Origin: Luteimonas colneyensis | GTDB lineage: Bacteria > Pseudomonadota > Gammaproteobacteria > Xanthomonadales > Xanthomonadaceae | Reading direction: 5' to 3' | Assembly (NCBI RefSeq): GCF_014836665.1 | Contig: NZ_JACSQJ010000007.1 | Span: 1-64,000, forward strand | Length of the DNA: 64,000 nt | Shown here: piece after piece, positions 55,277 to 62,469 of the stretch | Numbering within the stretch: position 1 is the stretch's first letter | Layout: each line of letters opens with the position of its first letter | The notes under the pieces: generated by a model | What the model saw: only the letters and a program-made list of their open reading frames with translations | The model's database searches: none | Told to the model about the DNA's origin: nothing | Program-made: the position numbers and the translations under genes

Positions 55277-57462
55277 CAGAACCGCCAGTCGACGCTGAGC
55301 GTGTAGTTGGCCGGCGCGCCGTAGTAGCCGCTGTAGCGCAGGGTGTTGATGTACTTCTCGTCGGTGATGTTGTTGGCGTTGAGGCGCAGCGTGGCGTCGG
55401 GAGCGACGTCCCAGGCCACGAACGCGTTCAGCACCGCATAGCTGTCCTGGCTGACCCGGTAGCCGCTGGCCTCGGTATTGAAGATCCCGCCCTGCCAGCG
55501 CCCACCCAGGCCCCAGGACAGCGCAGGAAGCGCCGCGACGCGTCCGCTCAGCAGCAGGTTGGCCGCGCGGCGCGGAACCCATGGATACGTGTCGCGGCCA
55601 TCGAGCCCGTCGAGCCGCAGCGCCGTGTAGCCGGCCACCAGTTCGAGGTGTTCGGTCAGCCGGCCCACCGCTTCCAGCTCCACGCCCTTCGAACGCACGT
55701 CCACCGGCGCATAGATCGCCATGCCGAACTCGTTGTACCGGCCCGTCGGCGTGGCCAGGCCTTCCTGGTCGGCCTTGAACACCGCCACCGTGGTCAGCAG
55801 GCGCCCGTCGAGCCAGTCGGCCTTGATGCCGGCCTCGTAGTTCACGCCCTGGCTGGCGTCGAGGTAGCGGTCGTTCTCGTCGACCTGGTCCTGCGGCTGG
55901 TAGATGTCGGAGTAGCTGACGTAGCCCAGCACGGTGTCGCTGAAGTCGAAGGTCAGGCCGCCGTAGGGGCTGGTGTGGCGCGTGGTCTGGTCGAAGGCCA
56001 GGTCGTAGGAGCGGCCGCTGCGGCGGTAGCGCGCATGGTTGGCACCGACGATGGCCTTGAAGCGGTCGGACAGCGCGATGCGCGTGGCCGCGAAGGCGCG
56101 CGTCAGCTCCTGGTCCAGCTCGGAATACAGCGCAGGCTCGCTCCAGGCCGGCTCCGGGATCGCATCGGTGGGATAGGGGAACGGCGGCAGCGGCCCCCAG
56201 GCCGGCGACGAGAGGTCCGCCGTGCGTTCGCGGCTGTCGGTGGTGCTGCGCGCGCGGCTCAGGCCGACCATCGCCTCGTGCTCGCGGCCGAACATCCGGT
56301 AGGTGCCATTGAGCGTGGCGGTGCCGAGATGCGCCGTGGCCTCGTCGTCGCCGCCCCAGGGATAGCCGGACAGGCCCAGGCCGGTGTCCGGATCGAGCCC
56401 CGTGCCCAGACCGTCGAAGGCGTAGAACATGCGCTCGTCGCCGGTGTTGCGGCGCCAGTTGTACGAGAGCCTGAGCTGCCAGTCGTCGGCCACCTGGTGC
56501 GTGTACTCGGCGAAGGCGGCGTGCGCGGTCGTGTCCCAGTACGTCCAGTCCTGGGTGGTGCTGGCGCTGCGCGGCCATTCGCGCTGCGTGCCGTCGCTGT
56601 TGGTGAAGGGCAGCGCTCCCCACATGATCCCGTCGGACTCCGCGCGCTGGTACGAGTAACCCAGGGCCAGCGTCCCGTTCCCGCCGACCTGGCCATCGAC
56701 CACGCCGTAGAAGAAGTCGCGCGAATTCGCGTTGGCGTCGAGCCATGAATCGCCGTGCTCGTGCGCCGCGACCACGCGCCCGGCCCAGGTGCCGTCGGCG
56801 GTGAACGGCGTGGAATAGTCGGCCTCCGCGCGCAGCGTGTTCCAGGAGCCGTAGGACAGGCCCACCCTGCCCTCGCGCTCGTTGGTCGGGCGCTTGCGCA
56901 CGTAGTTGATCGTGCCCGAGGCGTTGCCGACGCCGGTCAGCAGGCCGTTGGCGCCGCGGATCACCTCGACCTTCTCGTAGCCGGCGGCGTCGACCGCGCC
57001 GGTGGTCACGCCCCAGCCGTTGGGCAGGCCGACGCCGTCGACCTGGGTATTGAGGATGTCGAAGCCACGCGCGCTGTAGCTGGTGCGGTTGGTTTCCCAT
57101 TCGTCCACGCGCACGCCGGTGGCCAGGCGCAGCGCCTCGTTGACGCTGTCGGCGGCGAACTGGCGCATCTGCTCCGACGTGACGACCGAGATCGACTGCG
57201 GGGTCTCGCGGATGGAGAGGTCGAGGTTGGTGGCGCCGTTGCTGACGCGGTTGGCACGCTGGCCGACGACGCGGACGGCGTCGAGCTCGGTGGCGGCGAG
57301 CGCACCCGCCTCCGCCGACTGTGCAACAGCAAGGCCGGGCGCGATGCCCAGCGTGAGCGGCAGGGCCAGCGCAATGGCGCGCCGCAGAGGGACTGCGCGG
57401 AGCGCGGGAACGGCAAGGCGGACGCGCGCGGGCGGCAAGAGGACGGGACGGATCGGATGCAT
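55276..57462 (-). CDS. TonB-dependent siderophore receptor
   Basis: Outer-membrane ferric-siderophore receptor of the FhuE/FpvA-like group, 728 residues from ATG 57462. It has a signal peptide ending near LAVAQS, an early plug segment RETPQSISVVTSEQMRQF and EVIRGANGLLTGVGNASGTI in the plug. The barrel ends NITDEKYINTL and TLSVDWRF. No extra N-terminal signalling domain is present. It heads the module receptor-DUF3649-PepSY-DUF3325 and has a Fur-like palindrome 113 bases upstream. The siderophore is unknown. Confidence 0.92.
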   Translation of the reverse strand: MHPIRPVLLPPARVRLAVPALRAVPLRRAIALALPLTLGIAPGLAVAQSAEAGALAATELDAVRVVGQRANRVSNGATNLDLSIRETPQSISVVTSEQMRQFAADSVNEALRLATGVRVDEWETNRTSYSARGFDILNTQVDGVGLPNGWGVTTGAVDAAGYEKVEVIRGANGLLTGVGNASGTINYVRKRPTNEREGRVGLSYGSWNTLRAEADYSTPFTADGTWAGRVVAAHEHGDSWLDANANSRDFFYGVVDGQVGGNGTLALGYSYQRAESDGIMWGALPFTNSDGTQREWPRSASTTQDWTYWDTTAHAAFAEYTHQVADDWQLRLSYNWRRNTGDERMFYAFDGLGTGLDPDTGLGLSGYPWGGDDEATAHLGTATLNGTYRMFGREHEAMVGLSRARSTTDSRERTADLSSPAWGPLPPFPYPTDAIPEPAWSEPALYSELDQELTRAFAATRIALSDRFKAIVGANHARYRRSGRSYDLAFDQTTRHTSPYGGLTFDFSDTVLGYVSYSDIYQPQDQVDENDRYLDASQGVNYEAGIKADWLDGRLLTTVAVFKADQEGLATPTGRYNEFGMAIYAPVDVRSKGVELEAVGRLTEHLELVAGYTALRLDGLDGRDTYPWVPRRAANLLLSGRVAALPALSWGLGGRWQGGIFNTEASGYRVSQDSYAVLNAFVAWDVAPDATLRLNANNITDEKYINTLRYSGYYGAPANYTLSVDWRF

Positions 57463-57574
57463 GGAGGTCGGCTGCAATTGGACGTAGGGGACGAGCCCTG
57501 TGTCCGCTGGCGACCTCGGCTGGCGGGACATGCGGGAAATCGGCGCCGGCGTGGGCCGGACAAGGCGTCATTAG

Positions 57575-57591
57575 ATGCGAACGATTCCCAT
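57575..57591. promoter_or_regulatory. Fur-box-like palindrome
   Basis: ATGCGAACGATTCCCAT: an ATGNGAA / TTCNCAT inverted repeat with a three-base centre, the core of many gammaproteobacterial Fur boxes. It lies between the siderophore receptor and the divergent catalase/cytochrome relic, and would place the uptake module under iron repression. Confidence 0.7.
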
Positions 57592-57705
57592 TTTGCAATC
57601 GACACTTGCCGCGCGCGGCTGACCGAATGGGTGATGATGGCGGCGCGTCCGCTCCCTACTTTCCGAATGCAGGCGCCATGGATCCCGACCCCACCACCAC
57701 TCCAC

Positions 57706-58190
57706 GGCGACCAGCGCCTGGCCATCACCCAGGCCGACGGCCAGCAGTGGCGGATGGCGATGAACAATCCGCCCGTGCTGGCGGTCGGCACACCGGAAGC
57801 CATCGCGCGCAGCTGCGCGCGATGGCGCCCGAACGGCCACCGGCAAGCCGGATCCGGCGCGGGTGGCCGCCTTCTTCGAAGCCCATCCCGAGTGCGCTTG
57901 CCCGCGCCAGTCACTGGGCGCTGTACGCGCTGATGCTGGCGTTGCCGCTCACCGGCTGGGCCATGCAGGGCGCCGCAGGCCTGCCGGTGCGCGTGGGCGG
58001 CGTCGTGCTCCCCGCGCTCGTGGACGCCGACCTCGCCCGCTACGGGCTGCTGCGCGAGCTGCATGCCTGGCTGGCCTATGGACTGCTGGCCCTGGTACTC
58101 GGGCACGCCGGGGCCGCGCTGCACCACGCCTGGGTGCGCCGCGATGGCGTGTTCGAACACATGACACTGGGCCGGCACAGGTGCGACTGA
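57706..58190 (+). pseudogene. Relic: SrpA-like catalase front joined to cytochrome b561 back
   Basis: The first 190 bases match an SrpA-type catalase-family peroxidase in three different frames. ADGQQWRMAMNNPPVLAVGT is in one frame, HRAQLRAMAPER in a second, and ATGKPDPARVAAFFEAHPE in a third, so at least two frameshifts are present. Around 57895-57905 the sequence switches to the second half of a cytochrome b561: ALARASHWALYALMLALPLT and ELHAWLAYGLLALVLGHAGA, with two membrane helices ending at 58190. The catalase 3' half and the b561 5' half are missing. One deletion across a neighbouring gene pair explains this. An open frame 57606-58190 exists, but only its end resembles protein. Confidence 0.72.
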
Positions 58191-58210
58191 GCCGGGCTGC
58201 GCGGCAGCGG

Positions 58211-58822
58211 TCAGCCGGCGTCGTCGCAGTCCGCGCCATCGGCGGCACGGTCCGCGCTGGCCACGCAACGCGGGCTGGCGATGCGCTCGCGGACCTCGCC
58301 CTCGAGACCGGCAAGCCCCCAGCGCCGGCCCTCGGCGACCGCGGCCTCCTCGTCCGCGCCCTGCAGCCAGGCCGCGCGCAGCGCCACCAGCGCACCCACC
58401 CGGTTGCCGCTGCCGCAGTGCACCAGCGTGGGTGCATCGGCGGCCTGCAACAGGCGATCGAAGGCCAACACCGCGGCACGGTCGAGGTCGCCGGCCCCGG
58501 CGATCGGCAGGGGGTCGTAGCGCATCCCCGCCGCCTGCACCGCCGCGGCCTCGTCGAACCCGGGCGTCTCCGACGCCGGTGCCAGGTTGATGACGTGGCG
58601 GATCCCTGCAGCGCGCAGCGCGGGAAGGTCGTCGGCCGTGATGCGGCCGCCGGAACGGATGCCGGCGGCCGGAGTGGCGAAACGTTCGAGCAAGGGGGAG
58701 GTCATGGTCTTCTCCTGGTCGGCAGTGGTGGGCGGCACGTCACCGCGCGTACTGCACCCGGCGACGGCCCAGGACAGCGCAACGGCCAGCGCAGTGGCGG
58801 CGCGGGTGGGACGTCGGGTCAT
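58211..58822 (-). CDS. DUF442/Blh-type phosphatase-like protein, possible lipoprotein
   Basis: Protein of the beta-lactamase-hydrolase-like phosphatase (DUF442, dual-specificity) family with the CX5R loop in LVHCGSGNRVGALVALR. From ATG 58822 it has a lipoprotein-like signal (AVALSWAVAGC) and 203 residues. ATG 58705, with AGGAG six bases upstream, would give a 164-residue cytoplasmic form starting MTSPLLERFATP. In Xylella and Xanthomonas this domain is fused to the ETHE1-like domain as Blh; here the two are separate genes flanking the regulator. It lies 36 bases after the ArsR gene. Confidence 0.85.
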   Translation of the reverse strand: MTRRPTRAATALAVALSWAVAGCSTRGDVPPTTADQEKTMTSPLLERFATPAAGIRSGGRITADDLPALRAAGIRHVINLAPASETPGFDEAAAVQAAGMRYDPLPIAGAGDLDRAAVLAFDRLLQAADAPTLVHCGSGNRVGALVALRAAWLQGADEEAAVAEGRRWGLAGLEGEVRERIASPRCVASADRAADGADCDDAG

Positions 58823-58858
58823 GGCAGGGTCCTCATGGCGGGGTGCGGGCGCCGCTGG

Positions 58859-59194
58859 TCAGGGTTGCGCGCAGAACGCGGCGTGCAGCGCATCGAGCAC
58901 GCCCACCGCCGGCCCCTGCGCGAGCGAATAGTGGATGCACTGCGCCTCGCGCCGGGTGTGCACCAGCGCCATGTCGCGCAGCACCGCCAGGTGCTGCGAC
59001 AGCGCCGAGGCCCCCAGGCCAGTGGCGGGCTGCAGCTCGCCGACGGTGCGCTCGCCCTGCACCAGCTGGCACAGCACCAGCAGGCGGGCAGGATGCGCCA
59101 GCGCCTTAAGCAGCGCCGCTGCTTCGCCGGCGTGCAGGGCCATGTCGCGGGCCAGGAGGCTGGCGTCAGGGGCTGTGGAGGCATCACCGGGCAT
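58859..59194 (-). CDS. bigR: BigR/SqrR-type persulfide-sensing ArsR regulator
   Basis: ArsR-family winged-helix repressor of 111 residues from ATG 59194. The core LLKALAHPARLLVLCQLVQG and the recognition helix region ASALSQHLAVLRDMALV are clear. Cys42 and Cys108 fall at the positions of the BigR sensor cysteines that form a disulfide or persulfide bridge; a third, Cys86, is also present. It is divergent from the ETHE1-like hydrolase and sulfur transporter genes and probably represses both directions from the shared operator. Confidence 0.85.
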   Translation of the reverse strand: MPGDASTAPDASLLARDMALHAGEAAALLKALAHPARLLVLCQLVQGERTVGELQPATGLGASALSQHLAVLRDMALVHTRREAQCIHYSLAQGPAVGVLDALHAAFCAQP

Positions 59195-59207
59195 CGTGGC
59201 GGGTCGC

Positions 59208-59252
59208 TTGACAGGTCGTGGGTGCGGCACTACTTTAGCAATTCCTTAAGTA
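59208..59252 (+). promoter_or_regulatory. Promoter with overlapping ArsR operator
   Basis: TTGACA at 59208-59213, a 17-base spacer and TACTTT at 59231-59236 form a good sigma-70-type promoter for the hydrolase operon. An imperfect palindrome, TACTTTAG-N6-CTTAAGTA (59231-59252), covers the -10 and start site, where a BigR-type repressor would block transcription. Confidence 0.7.
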
Positions 59253-59268
59253 CATGGAAAGCCCCACG

Positions 59269-60141
59269 ATGAAGCCCGAGGTGGAGAGCTTCCACGACGC
59301 CGCCACGGCCACGTTCTCGCACATGGTCTACGACCGCGACGGCGGCCATGCCGCCATCGTCGATCCGGTGATGGACTACGATGCCGCCACCGCACGCACC
59401 GGGTTCGCGTCCGCGCAGCGCTTGCTCGACTTCGCGCGCGAGCACCGCCTGCGCGTGGACTGGATCCTCGAGACGCATGCCCATGCCGACCACCTCTCGG
59501 CCGCCGCCTGGCTGCGCGCGCAGACCGGCGCCCGCGTGGCCATCGGCCGCGGCATCACCGCCGTGCAGTCGCACTTCAGGCAGGTCTTCGGACTCGACGA
59601 TGCATTCCCGGTGGATGGTCGCCAGTTCGACCACCTGTTCGCCGACGGCGACACCTTCGCCGTCGGCGCGCTGTCCGGGCGCGTGTTGGCCACCCCCGGT
59701 CACACCGCCGACAGCCTGACCTATGTGATCGGCGATGCGGCGTTCGTGGGCGACACCGTGTTCGCGCCCGACACCGGCACCGCGCGCGCCGACTTCCCCG
59801 GCGGCGATGCGGCCACGCTGTACCGCTCGATCCGCCGCCTGTTCGAGCTGCCCGACGACACTCGCGTGTTCCTCTGCCACGACTATCCGCCCGACGGGCG
59901 CGAGCCGCAGGCGGAGACGTCAATCGGCGCCCAGCGCGCGCGCAACGTGCACCTGGCGGGTGATGCCAGCGAAGACGCGTTCGTGCGCCTGCGCACCGGG
60001 CGCGACGCCGGGCTGGCGGCGCCGAAGCTCATCCTGCCCGCGCTGCAGGTCAACATCCGCGGCGGCGACCTGCCGCCGCCCGACACCGACGGCGTGCGCT
60101 ACTTGCGCCTGCCGCTCGACCGCTTCCGCACCGGCGCATGA
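59269..60141 (+). CDS. ETHE1/Blh-like metallo-beta-lactamase-fold hydrolase (persulfide dioxygenase type)
   Basis: MBL-fold protein of 290 residues with THAHADHLSAA, TPGHTADSLTYV, FVGDTVF and LCHDYP metal-site motifs, in the ETHE1/Blh branch that oxidises glutathione persulfide to sulfite. ATG 59269 follows GGAAAG at a good spacing; ATG 59254 would leave only about ten bases of leader from the predicted start of transcription. It overlaps the YeeE gene by four bases. The BigR context supports a sulfide-detoxification role. Confidence 0.88.
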   Translation: MKPEVESFHDAATATFSHMVYDRDGGHAAIVDPVMDYDAATARTGFASAQRLLDFAREHRLRVDWILETHAHADHLSAAAWLRAQTGARVAIGRGITAVQSHFRQVFGLDDAFPVDGRQFDHLFADGDTFAVGALSGRVLATPGHTADSLTYVIGDAAFVGDTVFAPDTGTARADFPGGDAATLYRSIRRLFELPDDTRVFLCHDYPPDGREPQAETSIGAQRARNVHLAGDASEDAFVRLRTGRDAGLAAPKLILPALQVNIRGGDLPPPDTDGVRYLRLPLDRFRTGA

Positions 60142-60563
60142 ACGCGGCGTGGGTGATGGCGCTTGCCGGCGGCGTGCTGATCGGGCTCGCGGCCACGCTG
60201 CTGCTGTGGCTTGGCGGCCGCATCGCCGGCGTCAGCGGGATCCTGGGCGGCGTGGTCCAGCCCCGTCGTGGCGACACGGCCTGGCGCCTGGCGTTCCTCG
60301 CGGGCCTGCTGCTGGCCGGCGGCGTGGCGATCCCCCTGCTTCCCGGCATCGCCACCCCGCGCGAGGGCTACCCGCCGCTGCTGCTGGTGGCGGCGGGCCT
60401 GCTGGTGGGCTTCGGCAGCAGCCTCGGCAACGGCTGCACCAGCGGTCATGGCGTCTGCGGGCTGGGCCGGCTATCGCCGCGATCGCTGGCAGCGGTGCTG
60501 ACCTTCATGGCCACCGCGGTGGCGACGACGTGGATCGTGCGTCATGCCGGGGGCTGGGCATGA
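60138..60563 (+). CDS. YeeE/YedE half-transporter 1
   Basis: Membrane protein of 141 residues with four helices and the signature GNGCTSGHGVCG, the cysteine-bearing motif of the YeeE/YedE thiosulfate/sulfur transport family. With the next gene it forms the two halves of a full transporter. Such pairs accompany BigR-Blh modules and move sulfur compounds; direction and substrate are not set by sequence. Overlaps on both sides are four bases. Confidence 0.88.
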   Translation: MNAAWVMALAGGVLIGLAATLLLWLGGRIAGVSGILGGVVQPRRGDTAWRLAFLAGLLLAGGVAIPLLPGIATPREGYPPLLLVAAGLLVGFGSSLGNGCTSGHGVCGLGRLSPRSLAAVLTFMATAVATTWIVRHAGGWA

Positions 60564-60985
60564 AGCGGGTCATCGCGGCGGCGTTCGCATCGGGCGCGCT
60601 GTTCGGCGTGGGCCTGGCTGTGTCCGGCATGACCGATGCGCGGCGCATCCTGGGCTTCCTCGACGTGGCCGGCGCCTTCGACCCCACCCTCGCCTTCGTG
60701 CTGGCCGGCGCCGTCGCCACCACGCTGCTGCTGTTCCGCCCGGTGCTCCGGCGCGGCCGCCCGCTGTTCGACGACGCGTTCCGCCTGCCGCGGTCGACGC
60801 AGGTGGACGCGCGGCTGCTGGGCGGCGCGGCGCTGTTCGGGGTCGGCTGGGGGCTGGCTGGGTACTGTCCGGGTCCGGCCCTGGCCGGGTTGGGCACGGC
60901 CGCGCGCGAAGCCCTGTGGTTCGTGCCCGCGATGCTGGTGGGCATGGCGGTCCAGCGGGTTTTCAACCGCGGATCGCGCCGCTGA
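60560..60985 (+). CDS. YeeE/YedE half-transporter 2
   Basis: Second half of the sulfur transporter, 141 residues with four helices. FASGALFGVGLAVSGMTDARRILGFLD is split across helices 1-2, and the motif GLAGYCPGPALAGLG carries the conserved Cys. ATG 60560 overlaps the preceding stop (ATGA); the longer open frame upstream reads through the two earlier genes in the wrong frame. Confidence 0.88.
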   Translation: MKRVIAAAFASGALFGVGLAVSGMTDARRILGFLDVAGAFDPTLAFVLAGAVATTLLLFRPVLRRGRPLFDDAFRLPRSTQVDARLLGGAALFGVGWGLAGYCPGPALAGLGTAAREALWFVPAMLVGMAVQRVFNRGSRR

Positions 60986-61070
60986 CCGTGGCAAACGTCA
61001 ATCTTCACACCATCTCCACGTACGCCAACCCGGGCTGAAGCTGCCGACGGAGGCCGCGAAGAAACGGGGC

Positions 61071-61076
61071 TATATT
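61071..61076 (+). promoter_or_regulatory. Possible -10 (TATATT) of the lipoprotein gene
   Basis: TATATT 31 bases before the lipoprotein ATG in the context GGGGCTATATTCGG, similar to the GGGCTATAAT ahead of gcvP. No -35 match is visible at the expected distance. Confidence 0.4.
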
Positions 61077-61106
61077 CGGTCTCCCCCAAAACGAAGGAGC
61101 CCTGCC

Positions 61107-61376
61107 ATGTCCCTGTCCAGGCAGCATCTTGTGATGGCGCGAACCCTTGGCGTCGCGATGGTCGCCGCCGTCGGCCTGTCCGCCTGCGCCACCTACGACG
61201 ACGAGTTCGCCGGCATCAACTCCCGCCTCGACCGCCTCGACACCCAGGTGCAGGGCGCGGCCCAGAGCGCCGAATCCGCCAATCAGGGCGCCCAGCGCGC
61301 CAACCAGCGCCTCGACCAGATCGAAGGCCGCGTGCAGCAGCTGGAATCGTCGCCGCGCCGCGTGCCGCGCGGGTGA
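61107..61376 (+). CDS. Small Lpp-like coiled-coil lipoprotein
   Basis: An 89-residue protein with a lipoprotein signal (VGLSAC lipobox near residue 27). A heptad-like coiled coil rich in Gln, Ala and Asn follows (NSRLDRLDTQVQGAAQSAES and LDQIEGRVQQLE), resembling the major outer-membrane lipoprotein Lpp/OprI type. It ends in RRVPRG and lacks the terminal Lys used for peptidoglycan attachment in Lpp. AAGGAG lies eight bases before ATG 61107. It precedes an L,D-transpeptidase gene. Confidence 0.78.
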   Translation: MSLSRQHLVMARTLGVAMVAAVGLSACATYDDEFAGINSRLDRLDTQVQGAAQSAESANQGAQRANQRLDQIEGRVQQLESSPRRVPRG

Positions 61377-61401
61377 GCACGCACTCCGCTTGACCGACCG
61401 G

Positions 61402-61439
61402 CGCGGGGATCCGTCGCCTGCGCGGCGCGGATCCCCGCG
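61402..61439 (+). terminator. Hairpin after the lipoprotein gene
   Basis: 12-base inverted repeat CGCGGGGATCCG / CGGATCCCCGCG with a 14-base loop, 25 bases past the lipoprotein stop. A T follows but no T-run, so efficiency is uncertain. Confidence 0.5.
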
Positions 61440-61471
61440 TTGGATGGTGTTCCGCCCCCGAGGAGCTTCCC

Positions 61472-62185
61472 ATCCGTACTTTCCCCCACTCCCTCCCCCA
61501 CCCGGGCCGGCGCGCGGTTGCGCTGGCGCTGGCGCTGGCGCTGGCCAGCGTGGGCGCCACCGCCAGCGCGCGCGACGACGGCACCCCGCCGGCGACGTCA
61601 CTGGACGAACTGCCCCGCGGCCAGGACGTCTCCGACACGGTGATCGAACTGGCCGGCTGGGTCGTCGCCTCCGGCGACAGCCAGGGCTATCCCTTCGCGA
61701 TCATGGACAAGGCCGCCGCCCAGATCCTCGTGTTCGGCGGCGATGGCCGCCTGCGCGGCGCCGCGCCCGGCCTGTTCGGCTCCGCCGTGGGCGACCACAC
61801 CGCCCCCGGCATCGCGGGCCTCGCCCTGCGCGAGATCCCCGGCCGCGACCGCACCACCCCGGCGGGCCGCTTCGTCGGCGGCTACGGTCCGTCCATCGAT
61901 GCCGGCCGCGTGCTGTGGGTCGACTACGAGTCCGCGGTCTCGATCCACCCGACCGCGACCGGCGTGCCGGAGGAAAAGCGCCCCGAGCGCCTGGCCTCGC
62001 CAACGCCGGATGACAACCGGGTCACCCACGGCTGCATCAACGTGTCTCCGGCGTTCTACGAGCAGGTCGTCAGCCCCACCTTCGCGCGCGGCGGCGTGTT
62101 CTACGTGCTGCCGGACGAAGGCTCGCTGGAGGAGGCGTTTCCGGAGTTCGCGGGCGCCGGCACCCGGAAGACCGCCGGCGACTGA
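61472..62185 (+). CDS. Exported YkuD-type L,D-transpeptidase, apparent ATC start
   Basis: Cell-wall L,D-transpeptidase fold with catalytic Cys in VTHGCINVSPAFY, preceded by GRFVGGYG and VSIHPTATG. Between the in-frame stop at 61391 and GTG 61550 there is no ATG, GTG or TTG. A start at ATC 61472 is preceded at six bases by GAGGAG and gives a 237-residue protein. Its signal peptide is textbook: RTFPHSLPHPGRRAVALALA continuing to ATASA. Starting at GTG 61550 would remove this signal and leave 211 residues. The hydrophobic core is coded by a GCGCTG hexamer repeat. Some members of this fold lack proven activity. Confidence 0.8.
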   Translation: MRTFPHSLPHPGRRAVALALALALASVGATASARDDGTPPATSLDELPRGQDVSDTVIELAGWVVASGDSQGYPFAIMDKAAAQILVFGGDGRLRGAAPGLFGSAVGDHTAPGIAGLALREIPGRDRTTPAGRFVGGYGPSIDAGRVLWVDYESAVSIHPTATGVPEEKRPERLASPTPDDNRVTHGCINVSPAFYEQVVSPTFARGGVFYVLPDEGSLEEAFPEFAGAGTRKTAGD

Positions 62186-62247
62186 GCGCCGGTGCGTGGC
62201 CGCGCGGCGGATGACGCGGCGTCTCCGGTGCGTCATCCGCAGCATGA

Positions 62248-62279
62248 AAAAGGCGACCCGGTCGCCCGGGTCGCCTTTT
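62248..62279. terminator. Bidirectional terminator
   Basis: AAAAGGCGACCCG-N6-CGGGTCGCCTTTT: a 13-pair stem whose ends give a T-run on both strands. It lies between the transpeptidase gene and the M3 peptidase remnant and fits as a terminator for both. Confidence 0.9.
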
Positions 62280-62301
62280 CGTTACCGCACCCGCCGAAGG
62301 G

Positions 62302-62424
62302 TCACTTCAGGCCGCGGTTGCGCAGCAGGGCATCGGCGCTCGGCATGCGGCCGCGGAAGGCCTTGTAGCTTTCGGCCGGATCGATATTGTCGGCCAGCAC
62401 ATCCAGCGCGCAGACGATCTCCAT
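62302..62424 (-). pseudogene. 3' remnant of an M3-family oligopeptidase gene
   Basis: On the minus strand 41 codons including the stop read as LDVLADNIDPAESYKAF followed by RGRMPSADALLRNRGLK. This matches the extreme C-terminus of M3 (Dcp/OpdA-like) metallopeptidases, where a DPxESYKAFRGR-like turn and a final LLRxRGL are usual. The rest of the gene, including HExxH, is absent; upstream the sequence passes at once into the ABC permease region. The original terminator at 62248-62279 is still in place. Confidence 0.6.
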
Positions 62425-62469
62425 ACCCGCGCACAAGCCGCCCCGGCCCCGTGCTCCGTGATCGGCCCG

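Noticed and set aside
57606-58190. Intact cytochrome b561 gene
   Set aside because: Only the last two of four helices are present; the first half translates catalase-relic sequence and non-protein sequence.
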